NCBI RefSeq assembly: GCF_900660495.1
Contig: NZ_LR214950.1
Coordinates: 496,001 to 560,000, forward strand
Direction of reading: 5' to 3'
DNA from: Mycoplasmopsis gallinacea
GTDB lineage: Bacteria > Bacillota_I > Bacilli_A > Mycoplasmatales > Metamycoplasmataceae
DNA length: 64,000 nucleotides
Under the pieces are notes generated by a model. The model saw only the letters and a program-made list of their open reading frames with translations. It did no database searches and was not told the DNA's origin. Made by a program: the position numbers and the translations under genes. Position 1 is the stretch's first letter, and the number at the start of each line of letters is the position of its first letter. This document shows positions 20,781 to 33,400 of the stretch, piece by piece.

Positions 20781-22659
20781 TTTCTTCCCCTCCTTGTTTC
20801 TTAACTGTTAAATTATCATTTGTATCATTGTCGTTTGGTTCATCTTTTATTTCTTCTTGTTGCCCATTTTTATGAGACATAAATAAACCAATTTGTGTTC
20901 TACTTAATTTATTAGCTTTTTCTGTTGCTATAATTTCACCTTCGTTAATTACAGCGATAGTATCAGCTAAAGCAAGAACTTCATCAAGTCCATAAGAAAT
21001 AAGTAAAATAGGTTTTTTATTAGCTTTTTCTTGCAATATTCTATTGTGAATATTTTTAATTGCCCCAACATCTAAACCACGTGTTGGTTGATTAATTACA
21101 ATAAGATCGTGAGGTGTGCTCATTTCACGTCCAACAATGAATTTTTGTTGATTCCCACCTGAAAGAGATCTAGCAACAGAATACCCTTCTCTTGCACCTC
21201 TAACATCAAAGTTTTCAAGAATTTTGTTAGTTTCTTTTTTAATTGTTTTGTTTTTTAATACACCAAAATAATTAAAAAATTTATCTCACAATCTTCTGAG
21301 AATTGTGTTTTCGTAAATTTTGTAATCAAGAGCTAAACCATGTTTATGTCTATCTGAAGGTATTAATGAAAGACCTAATTTTGATATGTCTAAGACGTTG
21401 TATTTTGCAATATCGATGCTGTTGTTTTCTTGTTCTTTTTTTAGCATTAAGTATTTTTTATTGTAGCTAAACCCAAAAAGACCTAGCGCAATTGAAAAAA
21501 CAAAGAAAATTCCTGCATAAATTAAGAAAATTACATCTGATTCTTTAAAAAGTAATTTAGTTTCCAGTGAATTACTATATCCTCCAATAGAACCTAGGGT
21601 AATAGTTAAACAAAGAACTAAAGCCGTAAAGATTCAAAGAATAATTGATCTTTTTTTATAATTTTCTTTTAATAAGTTATGTTTTTCTTTAATAAATTCA
21701 GTTGGCTTAATTTTAATTGAACCTGAAGTTGGGTTTTTCATTCCTGAAACAACATACTCTAAATCTCTTTGACCATTTCCTTCAATTCCGGCAATAGCTA
21801 AAATTTCACCAGCATGAACTTTTAAACTTAAATTATTAAGATTTTTTTCTCCTGCAGTAGAAACATTTTTTAGTTCTAAAACGACATCTTCTTCTTCAAA
21901 GGTTTCTTGATTTGAGACGTTTTGAATAACTTCAACATCGCCACCAGTCATCATTTTAGCCATATCTTCTTTAGTCACATCAGAAACTTTGAAATTTTGG
22001 ACAACTTCACCTTTTCTAATAACTGTTCCATAATCAGCAACTTTTTCGATTTCACGAAGTTTGTGAGAAATGAAAATAATTGTTTTTCCTTGGTTTTTGA
22101 AGATTTTAAAAGTTTCTAATAATCCCTCAATTTCTTGTTCAGTTAAAACTGCGGTAGGTTCATCAAAAATTAAGATATCTGAATCACGGTAAAGCATCTT
22201 CATAATTTCAACTTTTTGTTGAACAGAGACGCTTTCTTTTCCGCTAAGAGCTTTTAAATCAAAGTGTAAATTAAACTTTTCTTGAATAGTTTTAATTTTA
22301 ACAATGCTAGGCTCATAATTAATTGTTCTTGTGTTTTTATTAACAATTTCTTCACCTAAGATGATGTTTTCTAAGTTAGTATAAACATCTACTAGCTTAA
22401 AGTGTTGGTGCACCATTCCAATCCTAAGTTTATTAGCATCATTAGGATCTTTAATAAAAACTGGATTACCATTTACTTTTATCGTTCCAACATCCGGTTC
22501 ATACAGACCAAATAAAATAGACATTAACGTACTTTTTCCGGCACCATTTTCACCAATTAGTGCATGTATAGTACCTTTTTTTACTTCAAAAGAAATGTTT
22601 TTATTCGCATGTATGTTACCGAAACTTTTGGAAATGTTTATAAATTCAATAGCATTCAT
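20746..22659 (-). CDS. ABC transporter ATP-binding protein, nucleoside type, with transmembrane insertion
   Basis: Double ATPase of 637 residues; RbsA/YufO relatives have about 510. The first domain has Walker A GENGAGKST (about 35-43), an ABC signature and Walker B ILIFDEPTAVLT. The second has the degenerate loop GIEGNGQRD (about 300), LIPSDRHKHGL, SLSGGNQQK and INQPTRGLDVGA, normal for this family. Between GIEGNGQRD and LIPSDRH about 85 residues are inserted (about 340-425), with two clear hydrophobic helices: LWIFTALVLCLTITLGSIGG and DVIFLIYAGIFFVFSIALG. TGA codons near 21634, 20764 and 20755 are Trp; the stop is TAG at 20746. It lies between the BMP gene and the permease genes. Confidence 0.9.
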
Positions 22660-22687
22660 ATAAGTTCCGTTCTATATATTGATATTG

Positions 22688-22712
22688 GAAAAATAGGGAA
22701 ACCCTATTTTTC
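22688..22712 (-). promoter_or_regulatory. intercistronic hairpin after the BMP lipoprotein gene
   Basis: GAAAAATAGGG pairs perfectly with CCCTATTTTTC across a three-base loop between the lipoprotein and ATPase genes. It may be a partial terminator or RNA-stabilising stem that lets the binding protein be made in excess. Confidence 0.6.
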
Positions 22713-22736
22713 TTAAATTTATTAATTAATTATTTA

Positions 22737-24026
22737 TTATGCAGCTTTAATTGCATTAATAAGATCTGTTAATCTATTTGATTGGCTAGCAATATCTGCC
22801 CCATCTTCAGTAGCTTTTGATGAGTTAATGTATGCAACTTTTGCATCGTCAAAAGATTTGAATTTAGCATCAGCTTCTTTTAATGCAGCATTCATTTTTT
22901 CTCTATCTGCTTCATTTTGAAGGTGTGATGGTGAATATCCTACTCATCCTTCTTTAAATCCTTCTTCTAAAGAAATTATTGAATTTGCTTGTTTATTTTG
23001 TAAGTAGCGAGTTCTTGCTTTATTACCAAAAATAATTTCTGTAATAACATCATATACAGCTTGTCCTATTCCTTTAGTAATAGAAGTTAAGAATCTTCCT
23101 GCATTTTCTGGTGATGATACAGCTTGATCAACATCTACACCAATGATGCTCATTGTTTTGTTGTTTTTAATAACTTCAAATGTTCCTGGTCCTGCTACAG
23201 GTAAAATAACTTCCGCATTTGTAGAGATATGTTTTGTAACAACTGTTGCCATTGCATCATCAAGTGTAAATCCTGAATTTAAACTAAGTTCATCTGTATG
23301 TATTACTTTTTTGCTTGGGTTTTCTTTAGCAAAAGATAAAAGACCTTTTAAGAATCCTTCATTAAATGTAGTAACTCCTGGGAATTCTCCACCACCAAAT
23401 GATGTAACAAGTCTTTTCGCTGCATCAGTAGGGTATTTATCTGCTAAAAATTTAGCTGTTGCATAACCAACTATTCAAGCTGATTCTTTAATTTTAAAGT
23501 TAAGTCCATAAAATTCGCTGAAACCATTTAATTGTGAAGGATCAAGTGAAAAATCTACTCCAATAATCTTTACACCTTCTTTTTGTAATGCATCTTTATT
23601 TTGTACAATGTATTTTTGTATTGGACTTTGGTGTTTAAATCCTGAAAGAATTCAAATTTTGTTATGCGGAGCAAGTGCAGCATTATATGCATTTTGATAA
23701 TTTGAAGGTTTAACGAAACTTACTGGAATTTTTGTTTTGTCATATACAATTAAAAGTGCTTCTCATGAAGATTGGTTAAATGATTTATCATCAATATTTC
23801 CTTCATCTGTAATTAAAACTGGTTTTAATTTTTTAATAGCATCTGTTACATCAGAGTTACTAAAGTTCTCACCTGAAGTAGAAATACTTGTTACACGATC
23901 TTTTTGAGCAATATATTGTGTTATGTCATCTTGTGTATCATCATTACATGAAATAACTGATACCATTGGTAAAATACTTACCAATGGTAACCCTCCTAAA
24001 AGTAAAGTTTTTTTAAATTTAGCCAT
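22737..24026 (-). CDS. BMP-family (nucleoside-binding) lipoprotein
   Basis: Extracellular substrate-binding lipoprotein of 429 residues. The signal peptide ends in the lipobox VISC with Cys27. The mature part has BMP features: KPVLITDEGNIDDKSFNQSSWEA near residue 75, ESAWIVGYATAKFLADKYP, TSFGGGEFPGVTTFNEGFL, and IGVDVDQAVSSP, as in the PnrA/Med-like purine nucleoside binders. TGA-coded Trp occur in the SSWE motif. It heads the operon with the ATPase and two permeases on the same strand, so it very likely delivers nucleosides. The ribosome binding site TAGGAG and the ATG at 24026 fix the start. Confidence 0.92.
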
Positions 24027-24234
24027 TGTTAATCTCCTAATAATAAATTTTTATTTATATAAAAATCTTATTATCATTTAAGATTTTTTATTTATGTTTA
24101 AGTTTCTTTGGCAAATATTATTTTTATTTTCATGTTTTTATAAGTTTTTATTTCACAAAATGGACGAAAAATTAAAAATTTGTTATTATGATATGAACAC
24201 ACAAAATAAATGTGAAAAATTTCCAAATTATCTT

Positions 24235-24289
24235 TATAAATTAGAAAAATCACGCGCAAGTTTTAAACGCGTGATTTTTCTAATTTATA
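24235..24289. repeat. 22-bp perfect inverted repeat in the giant gene leader
   Basis: 24235-24256 (ending AAAAATCACGCG) pairs base for base with 24268-24289 across an 11-nt loop containing AAGTTTTAAA. The left arm begins TATAAATTAGAAAAATC, which is shared with the leader of the gene at 13250. It lies upstream of both divergent genes, so it is not an ordinary end-of-gene terminator. Confidence 0.85.
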
Positions 24290-24311
24290 TTTATTTTTAA
24301 AACTCTAGGGT

Positions 24312-24333
24312 GTGACATTTCGTTTGATATTTA
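24312..24333 (+). promoter_or_regulatory. conserved leader box, copy 2
   Basis: This 22-nt box starts GTGACATTTCGTTTG and matches 13149-13170 at 19 of 22 positions, in the same order relative to the hairpin. Confidence 0.5.
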
Positions 24334-24348
24334 ATTCAAATTTTAATT

Positions 24349-24370
24349 GAACTTTTTTACAAAAAAGTTC
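24349..24370. promoter_or_regulatory. perfect palindrome next to the TA tract
   Basis: GAACTTTTTT-ac-AAAAAAGTTC ends 3 bp before the TA tract. It could be an operator for the giant gene. Confidence 0.6.
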
Positions 24371-24373
24371 TCG

Positions 24374-24397
24374 TATATATATATATATATATATAAT
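24374..24397 (+). promoter_or_regulatory. (TA)11 tract running into the -10 box of the giant gene
   Basis: Eleven TA units (24374-24395) merge into TATAAT (24392-24397), 44 nt before the ATG. Gain or loss of units changes the spacing between the -10 box and anything upstream by 2 bp each, the classic layout for phase-variable promoters. Confidence 0.7.
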
Positions 24398-24441
24398 AAG
24401 GTAAAGTTTAATTATAAATTTTTCAATTTGGAGATATAAAT

Positions 24442-27400
24442 ATGAGAAAAAATAAAAAATTGATTTTGCTTTTATCATCTTCATTATCTGTTTCAAGTTT
24501 AATTTTGACTCTTTCAGCAAATTATTCAAAACAAGATGTGAATATTGCAATTAATGATGTTGATTATGTGTTTGATAAAGTTAACTCTAATATTTCAGAT
24601 GATATTTGAACAGGTTATAATAATTATAGCGATGGCACACTTCATAGGTGATACAACTCTTTAGATTCAAAAGGAGTAACTAATTTAAGTCAAACTGGAA
24701 ATAATAAGCTTAAATGAAGTGCAACTGGTGATGCATGATATAGATTATTCGATGCTTCAACCCCAGGTTTACCAGCAAATATTAATCAAACCAATTGAAA
24801 TGGTGGTGGTTTTGCTAATGAAATTGGTCATATGTATTCTTGAGAAAGAGATGGTGCCTCATCTTCATTACCTGATGGTACCGGTTCTTGATGAAATGGA
24901 AATGGATTTAATCCATTAACTAATAGTAAAAAAATTAAAGTTGGTATTAACTTAACTAATGCCGATACAAATAATGACTTTTTTACTGCTGGAATTTACT
25001 TTTCGGACGATATTAGATTAGTTGGTAATATCAAAATTCACTTATTTGTTAAACAAGATAGTAGCAGTGTTAATATTGATCAAACTGAAGGTAAATTAAC
25101 TACATATACTATAAATATCAATGATGATCCAAAAGCTAATATTGGCACAATGGAAATAAGCCCATGAATAGGTAAAACGCAACAAGTAACTAGCACAGGG
25201 AAATCAGTTAGTACAACTATAAACGGTAAGTCAAAAATGGCTTACATTAGTGACTATGCCTATTTACCATACTACGATCATATTCCTGATGAATACGAAA
25301 ATAATATGTCAGATACAAATAGAAATCAAAGAAACTGATGACAAAACACTAGACAACAAGGAAGTAATGAACTTTATGATGTTTTAATTAGAGGTTATAC
25401 TCCACAATCAGTAAGAAATTCTAATTTTTCTTTCACAACCAATAAATATAATCAAGTTGCTTTTGGTTTATTTCAACACTCAATAATTAGAAATAGTACT
25501 CCTATTATTACTAAAAATAATATAACTCAAAATCAAGGGGGATTATTTGTTTTTAGAGTTAATACAAGTACATCACATAATGAAATTGTTGCAGGGGCTG
25601 TAGTTGAATTAGAAATGAAACCATTTAATAATTCAACTGAACCTTTTAATCAATTATATGCTGGTAATACTGGTTCTACCACTGGAAGTAAAACATATTT
25701 TGGAGTTTCAGAATATAGAAATTTAAATAGTAGAGATGATTACAAGGTTATTGGTGGATTTATGAAAATGGCTGATCGGAAACAGTCATATTTAAAGAAA
25801 TTTAATACTGAAGAAAAAGTACAAGATAATCTTGAATTTTACAATCAAGCAACTGATGGAATTCCACAAGCTAATTTATCTATTTCTGAAATCGGAAATA
25901 GTTCTTTTGCATACAATATAGACAAAAATGGTGTTTCTAATGACAACAAAAATGTAATTAGAACAAGAAATATTTATCAAGATTATAAAAGTTATAATAA
26001 CTTATCTAATTTACGTTTAAACGCTTCTTTTGCTAATGGTGTTGATAGACAAAAATGAAGAATGATTACTAAATCTACGACAGTTTCTGCTTCAACCACT
26101 TTTGGAAGAGAATATCTTGATTTTGCACCAATTGAATACACCTTTACAGATTTAGAATATCTTAAAAGATATATTCAATCTAAAAAATGATTAACTAAAG
26201 GTGAAAAAGACGCTTTAACTAGATATGTTGAAGCCGATACTTCTTTTAATATAGGTAATGAATTTACAGATGCTACAGCTAAAAATAGTTGAAAAACCAA
26301 AATTGATACAATCGATGATTTACAAAAATCAATAGAAGAAAAATATAAAGACATTCGTGAATTCGCACTTGGTGCTGAAATTTATGATAAAAATTGAAAT
26401 CCGATTGCCACAAATAAAATGATTTATGCTTTAGCCGATCTTTCAGTTAAAAATAGTTTAAAAGATTTTACCAATACGAATTCTGACATTATTAAACTTA
26501 AATCTAGTGAATATAATGACGATACCAATGCTCAAGATAGAAGCACTTCAACTAAATATGACACTGCAGAATCTTTCGATTATTTAACTAAAATTCTTCA
26601 AACAATTAAAAAAGTTTTAACTGATAAATTTGATGCAATTAAAACTTCGGGTAAAAATAATTTGGATTCGATTTATGCTAAATTAAATGATTTTTCAATC
26701 ACGCAAGCCAATTCACAAACTTATCCAAATAACAATTCAAAAGCAGCTAATTTACTAACTAATAATTTGATTCAAAATGTAATTAATCCTTTAACAAATT
26801 ATGAACAAGTTCAGGCTTTTGATTCAGCAAATTCAGAATCTTATAAATCTAAGATTAAAAATGTTCTAGATAGCATTAAAAATTTAAATGATTTGGAAGC
26901 AGAAAAAGATAATTTAAAAACCCAAATTATTAAAGAACAAAAAGCACAAAACGATTTTAATCATTATGGCGTATTTACTAGATCAACCAACAGTATTAAT
27001 TTAAATTCTTTTGATACTTTTGATGCTAATCTTAAGGATGCGGCCAATAAAACTATTGATAATATTTTTGATTCAACTCAAACTTTAAACACTTTTTATA
27101 CTAATGGCAATAACACTTTACAACAAAATTGAATCAACAAATTAACTGGTGATGAAATTAATGGAGCCTTACAAGAATTCAAAAAAGAAATTAATAATTT
27201 TAGTTTTTTAAATGGCGATGAGACTAGTGGGGAAAAATTTAATATTATTAATAATTTAGAAGTTCAATTGGGTTGAAATGGACCTTTTACATATAACACT
27301 AAAACCAAAACTTTAGCCATTAATACAAGCTATTATTCAACCATTGATCAAGCAATGCAATCAGCTTTTAGTACTGCTAAAAATAATGCTAAAACTAAAA

Positions 27401-30400
27401 TTAACAATCTTTCATTTTTAAGCCAAGCAGAAAAAAATAATGTTAATCAATTAATTGATCAAGCACAACTATATAAAGACACTTATGTACCAAACGAGGA
27501 CTATTCAAATAAAGTATTAATAGGTTCAGATAAAAACATTAAAACCATTGCTGATAAATGAACTGATATTAATACAGAACGTGAAAAAATTAAAGACTAC
27601 ACTGCTACTTTTGACTATCCAGATAAAAGTATTAATCCAACCACAGCAGATCAAAATTTAATTACTACTCAAAGCGTTAGACCAAATGACCAAGGTGTTG
27701 AAACGAAGATTATTAACATTCAAGGTAATGATGATGCTGGTACTTTAGTAGTTACATACAAAATCCTTAAGTCTAGCGATAAAGATAATATTTATACAGA
27801 AAATAAAACCTACACAATTACAGGTTTTAGTGACGAACAAACTAGAATTGCTGATTTAAGTGCAACTCCTGAATATAAGGATAAAGCTCAAAAAGTTAAT
27901 ATTCAAGCTTCAACAGTTGTCAAAGCAAATAATTCAAGTGTTGACATTGTATGGGAATTACCAACTAATACTAAAATTTATGCAAATAGTGTTAGATATC
28001 TTGGTTATAACGATATAACTGGCAAAATTAAAATTACTTATAAATTACAATCAACTAAAAATACAAATGCTATTTCTGATGAAAAGACTGCAGAAATAAC
28101 TGGCTTTCAAAATGAAATAACTAGATTAAATAATTTAGTAAATCAAGATTCTAATACAAATAAAATTACTAATATTACAATCGTTTCTAATCCAATTAAA
28201 CGTGCTTCGGATTCAATATTAAATACTGATTATAATGTTAATTTAATTGATTCAAATTTTGCTAATACTAATCAAATTAGTTTAACAAATGTCAATCAAA
28301 CTGCAACTGATGATGTTTCTGGTTCAGTGACTTATACATATAAATTTAAAACTACAAGATCAGCAAGTGATCTTGTAACAATTGAAGGACAAACTGTAAA
28401 TAATAACAATATTTATAGTAATGTAACTAATCCTCAAACTAGAACTGGTTTCTTAACTCAAGCGCAATATGAACAAAATCAAAGAGATGCGGCAAAAAAA
28501 GCAATTGATAATTATCAATATTTAAATAATGCACAAAAAAATGCTATTAAAGAAGCAATCCAAAATGCTCCAATTGATCAATTAGACCAAAAAGTTGCTG
28601 ATGCAAATGATTTAAATAATGCAATGAAAGCTTACATTGAGTCAACTAATAACATTGATACAATTAAACAAGGAATTGATTATACTCAAGCAGATAATCA
28701 AAGTGCTTTAGATAATGCTGTAAATCAACAAAAAACTGATGTTAATAAAACACAAGGATCTAATTTATCATTAACAGAAGTAAAACAAAGAACTAAAACA
28801 ATTCAAGATGCAATTACTAATTTAAATGGTGAAGAAAGATTACAAAAAGCTAAAGATGATGCCATAGCTAAAATTAATTCAGATTATTCATCACTAACTG
28901 AAAAACAAAAGGCAAAAGCAATTGAATTAATTAAGTCACAAAATACTATTGCTGGTGTTAATACTCAAGATGCTAATAACAGTGCTTTAAATGCATCAAT
29001 GAAAACTTTGCGTGACTTTATAACAAATCAAAATAATATTGTTACAGGAAATAATTACCTTTATACAACAGATGCTTTAAGATCTGCTTATGACGGCAAT
29101 CCTGCTAAAAATAATAACCAAAAAGGTGGGGTAATTAAGGAAGCAGAAGATTTATTAACTAATTTAAATACTGATAACAATAATGATTTAATGAATAAAA
29201 CTAATGTTGATTCATTAAATACTAAAATTCAAAATGCAATTAATAACTTAAATGGTCAACAACGTTATGATGCTGAATTAGCTAGATTAAATTCATTGCA
29301 AAGTGCTAGTGCAAAAGTCAAGGATAGTGCACAAAGCTCAAAAACTGCAAGTGAGATTGTTAAAGATGATATTGAATTTAATACCTCTACAATTCCTGCA
29401 GATGTAAAACCAGTTAATTTAGATATTTCAAATCAAAATGAAGTAACAGGTAAATTAGACTTAAGCTATAAATATCAATCAACTAAAGAGAATATGGAAA
29501 CTCTTCAATCTAATACTACTTATACATTAAGTGGAAATAATGCTTTAAGCACTTTAACAGAAGAAGCAAGATTAAATCAATTAATAGATGATAATAATAT
29601 TGCAAAAACTATTAATTTTAACGGAACTAAAAATCAAAATGCTATTGAAGACTTAGCTAAAACACAATTCAATGGTACATTAGCTAATAGTGAAAACAAT
29701 AAAGCTCAAATTGTAATTGATTCTATTGCACCTGATCCAACTGATGAGCATGCTGTAATTGTAACTTACAAATTGCAATCAACTAAAGATAATTTAAATA
29801 ATCAAACTATTGTTTCAAAAACTGCTCAAACTAAAATAACTGGGTTTATGAGCGATAAAGAAAAAGAACAAAATACCATTAATAGCTATAATGATGCTAA
29901 TTTTGTAGGTACACCAAATAGCACAAAATTAGCTTCATCATTTGTCGCATTACCGAAAAATGTAAATATTACTTTTGCAACAAATGATAATGCAAATCAT
30001 GCAAATGAAACTATTGAAATTCAATCAGTTAAATCATGAGATGATGTTAATGGTACATTAACTGCTGTTTTTGTAGTTAAAAGCAACAAACATGGTGAAG
30101 AATTAACTTCTACAGAAAAAGAAATTACTATTACTGGTTATTTCACAGAAGAACAAAGATTAAATAATTTAATTGACAATAAAGACAAAGAATTTAACTT
30201 TAGTGGCACAAAAGCTAAAGATAAAACTACTGTTGATGAAGTTACTAAAGATAATCTTTCAGGTTATTTAGCAGAACAATTAAATGGTCAATTAACTAAT
30301 ATTAATAATCAAAATAATGTTGAATTAGTAATTGATTCTATTTCAGAAACAAACCCTGATGGTAGCGTTAAATTTACTTATCACTTAAAATCAACTAGAA

Positions 30401-33400
30401 CTGATATTGCCAATAATACTGTAGTTTCTAAAACTTTAAGTACTACAATGTCTGGATTCCAAAGCAATATAAGTCGTGAAAAAGCTAATTTAGATGCCAA
30501 AACTGATGCTGATTTAGATGTAGTTATTGATAAAACTCAAATGGCTTCAAGTTTCAAACCAAATCAAATTCAATTAAATCCTAAAGATAATACTATTAGT
30601 GTTGTTAATAAAACAATTACAGGTTACAATGATGTAATTGGAGCAATTAAACTTACTTATAAACTAAAAAGTAATAAAAATGGTCAAGATGTTTATTCTG
30701 AACCAAAAGAAATTATTATTACTGGACTTAAAACTGAAGCACAAAGATTAAATGAAATTTTAAATAACTTAGTTGAAGGTGATATTACTTTCAGCGGAAC
30801 TAAAAATAATCAATTACCTTCAGTTAATCCAGCTAATGACAAAGCTAACTATTCATATGATGCAACTAAACAAAAGACAAATAAAGCTAGTGCATTTATT
30901 AATTCAATTACACCAGATGATTCAACTGGTCAAAATACATTAAACTTAAAATTAGTAACAAGTAAAACTCAAAATGAATTAATTTCAAATTGAAATGTAA
31001 CTAATTATGAAGCACCAGAAAGTCAAAACAAAGACTTAGTAATTACTGGTTTTAGAACACAAGCTCAACAAAACAAAATTGATCAAGATGCTGAAAAAGC
31101 AAGATTAACCAATTTAGTTGCTAATACAGAAATTACTTATCCAAATAGTAAACAAATTTTAGCTTCAAGTTCAGCAGTTAGTGGAATACATAAAGTTATC
31201 AATTCAACCGATAATAACGCAGAAATTATTATTCAAAATATTACTGATAAAAATGATTTAGATGGTGCAATTACAGTAGCTTATGTAATTCATAGTACTA
31301 AAGGTGGAATTTACAAAAATGTAAACACTAATGTACAAACTGTTGTTTTAAATAACTTTAAAACTGAACAACAAAGATTGGATGCTTTATTTACCAATAA
31401 TCAAGCGGATGCTTCATTAACCGGAATTGCTAGCGCTGATTATTCTAAATATTTACCACAAGAAGCATTAGATCATTTAACTTTAACTTTGAATAACTTA
31501 GAAAATGCCAGAGTAGAAATTGTTTCCAAAGTAGCTAATAATCAAACTAATAGCATTGATTATAAATATCGTTTAGTTTCAACTAGAGGAGTGGTTAGTG
31601 GCCATGATCTAAATACTGTTACATCCACAGAAACTAAATCAGGATCATTAAAAGGTTTCAAAACTTTAGTACAAGCTGAAAAAGAAAGATTAGATAATAT
31701 CAATCCTGATGATAAAAATGATGGTTATACTCATACAATAAATTATTCTAATAGGGATCAAATTTTATCTTCAAAAGTTAAGATTAGTGACTCTAATTGA
31801 ACTTGAGAAATTTCTCCCACTAGTGACCATACTTTTAGTGATCAAAAAATCATTGCTTATGATGATATCACTGGTAAATTAAGAGTAAGATACAAATTAC
31901 AATCAACTAAAGAAGGTTTAACAGATGTTAAATCAGACTATAAATATGTAACTTTAACAGGTTTTAAAACTGAATTAGATAGATTAAATGATTTAGTAGT
32001 TCAACAAAATCAACCCGTTTCAATTGCTGCTAAAGAAGATAGAAAAAATGAAGGAGCTAATGAGAAAAAAGCTTCACAATTAACTTCAGATGACTTTAAT
32101 GTTGAATTAACTCAATATGGTCAGGGGCAAAATGTACAAATAGAAACTATTTTAGATACACAAAATGCTAATGATGAAACCGGAACAATTGACTTAGGAT
32201 ATAAATTAATTTCAACTCGTCCATTAGAAGGACAAAATGGTTTAATTGCTGGTGATTGAACAGATGCTCCATCTACAGCACCTGTAATTAAATCGAACAC
32301 TTCAAATCCATTATTAAGTTTTACAGGTTATGTAACTAATGATGAGGAAGAAGAAAATAGAATTGAAAGATTAATTCCAGACTTGGTAATCGACTATCCA
32401 AACAAACAAAATTATTTACCTGACTTTAATATAACCGATGTTGTATCAAACAATGTTCAAGTCAAATTAAGTGATAACCGTGAATTGAATGAAGCGCAAA
32501 TAGCACTTAAAACTGGTTCAATGCAAATTCTTAGTCGTGATGATAGAAAAGGTGAAATTACTGTTAGCTATACTTTAGTATCTCAATCAAGAAACAATGT
32601 TGAAATTGTAATTAATCAAACCAGAAGTAAAAATGCTAATACTATTAAAGGCTTTAAAACTGAATTACAAAGATTACAAACTTTAAATTATGATTGAGCC
32701 AATACAATTGCAAATAAAGCTAATATTAGTCCTTCTGATGTTATTTTAAATAACATCACACCTTATGCAACTGATAACGATCAAGCAAAAGATATAACAA
32801 TTACTGGTTTTGATGATAGAAATGGTACATTGGATATTCAATATAATATTTATTCAAAACGTACTGATTTAACTGATATTTATGTAGTTAATAAAACTGC
32901 GCAAATTACTGGTTTACAAACTGAATTACAAAGATTAAATGCTTTAGTTGATAATGATCAAGTATCTAAAACAATTAATTATGTAGCAAATGATAAAGCA
33001 CAAATCAAAGCAAGTTCATTAGTTAATAAAAAAGCTGAAGTACTTGCAAACAATGATAATTCATACTTTACAACCTTAATTCAAGATCCAGCTACTTCAA
33101 AAGCGAAAATTATTATTAAAGATATTACTGCTGATGATGAAACAGGTCAATTAACTGTTAAATATGTATTGCAGTCAACCAAAGATAATTTAACCGATAT
33201 TAATTCAGATACTGAAAATACAGTTACAATTTCTGGATTCTTAACTAATTTACAAGAAGCTAAAAATAATTTAAAAGCTGAAATTGATGAATTAGTACAA
33301 AATAATAAATTAACTAGCGAACAAGCACAAGCACTTAAAGATAAAATTAATAGTACCGATACTGATTCTATTGATAAAGTTAACAAAATCAAATTAGAAG

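Larger units (their letters stand above)
24027..24441. other. divergent regulatory region between the BMP operon and the giant surface gene
   Basis: No gene was found in these 415 bases. They hold a 22-bp perfect hairpin (24235-24289), the conserved 22-nt leader box (24312-24333), a 10-bp palindrome (24349-24370) and a (TA)11 tract with -10 box (24374-24397). Short open frames here are AT-rich and lack ribosome binding sites. Confidence 0.7.

Noticed and set aside
24094-24300. Short plus-strand open frame (68 codons) in the divergent region.
   Set aside because: No ribosome binding site, AT-driven composition, and it spans the perfect hairpin, which explains the sequence better.
24305-24550. 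Minus-strand open frame covering the TA tract.
   Set aside because: Its Tyr/Ile run is the TA repeat read as codons; it overlaps the promoter and start of the giant gene.
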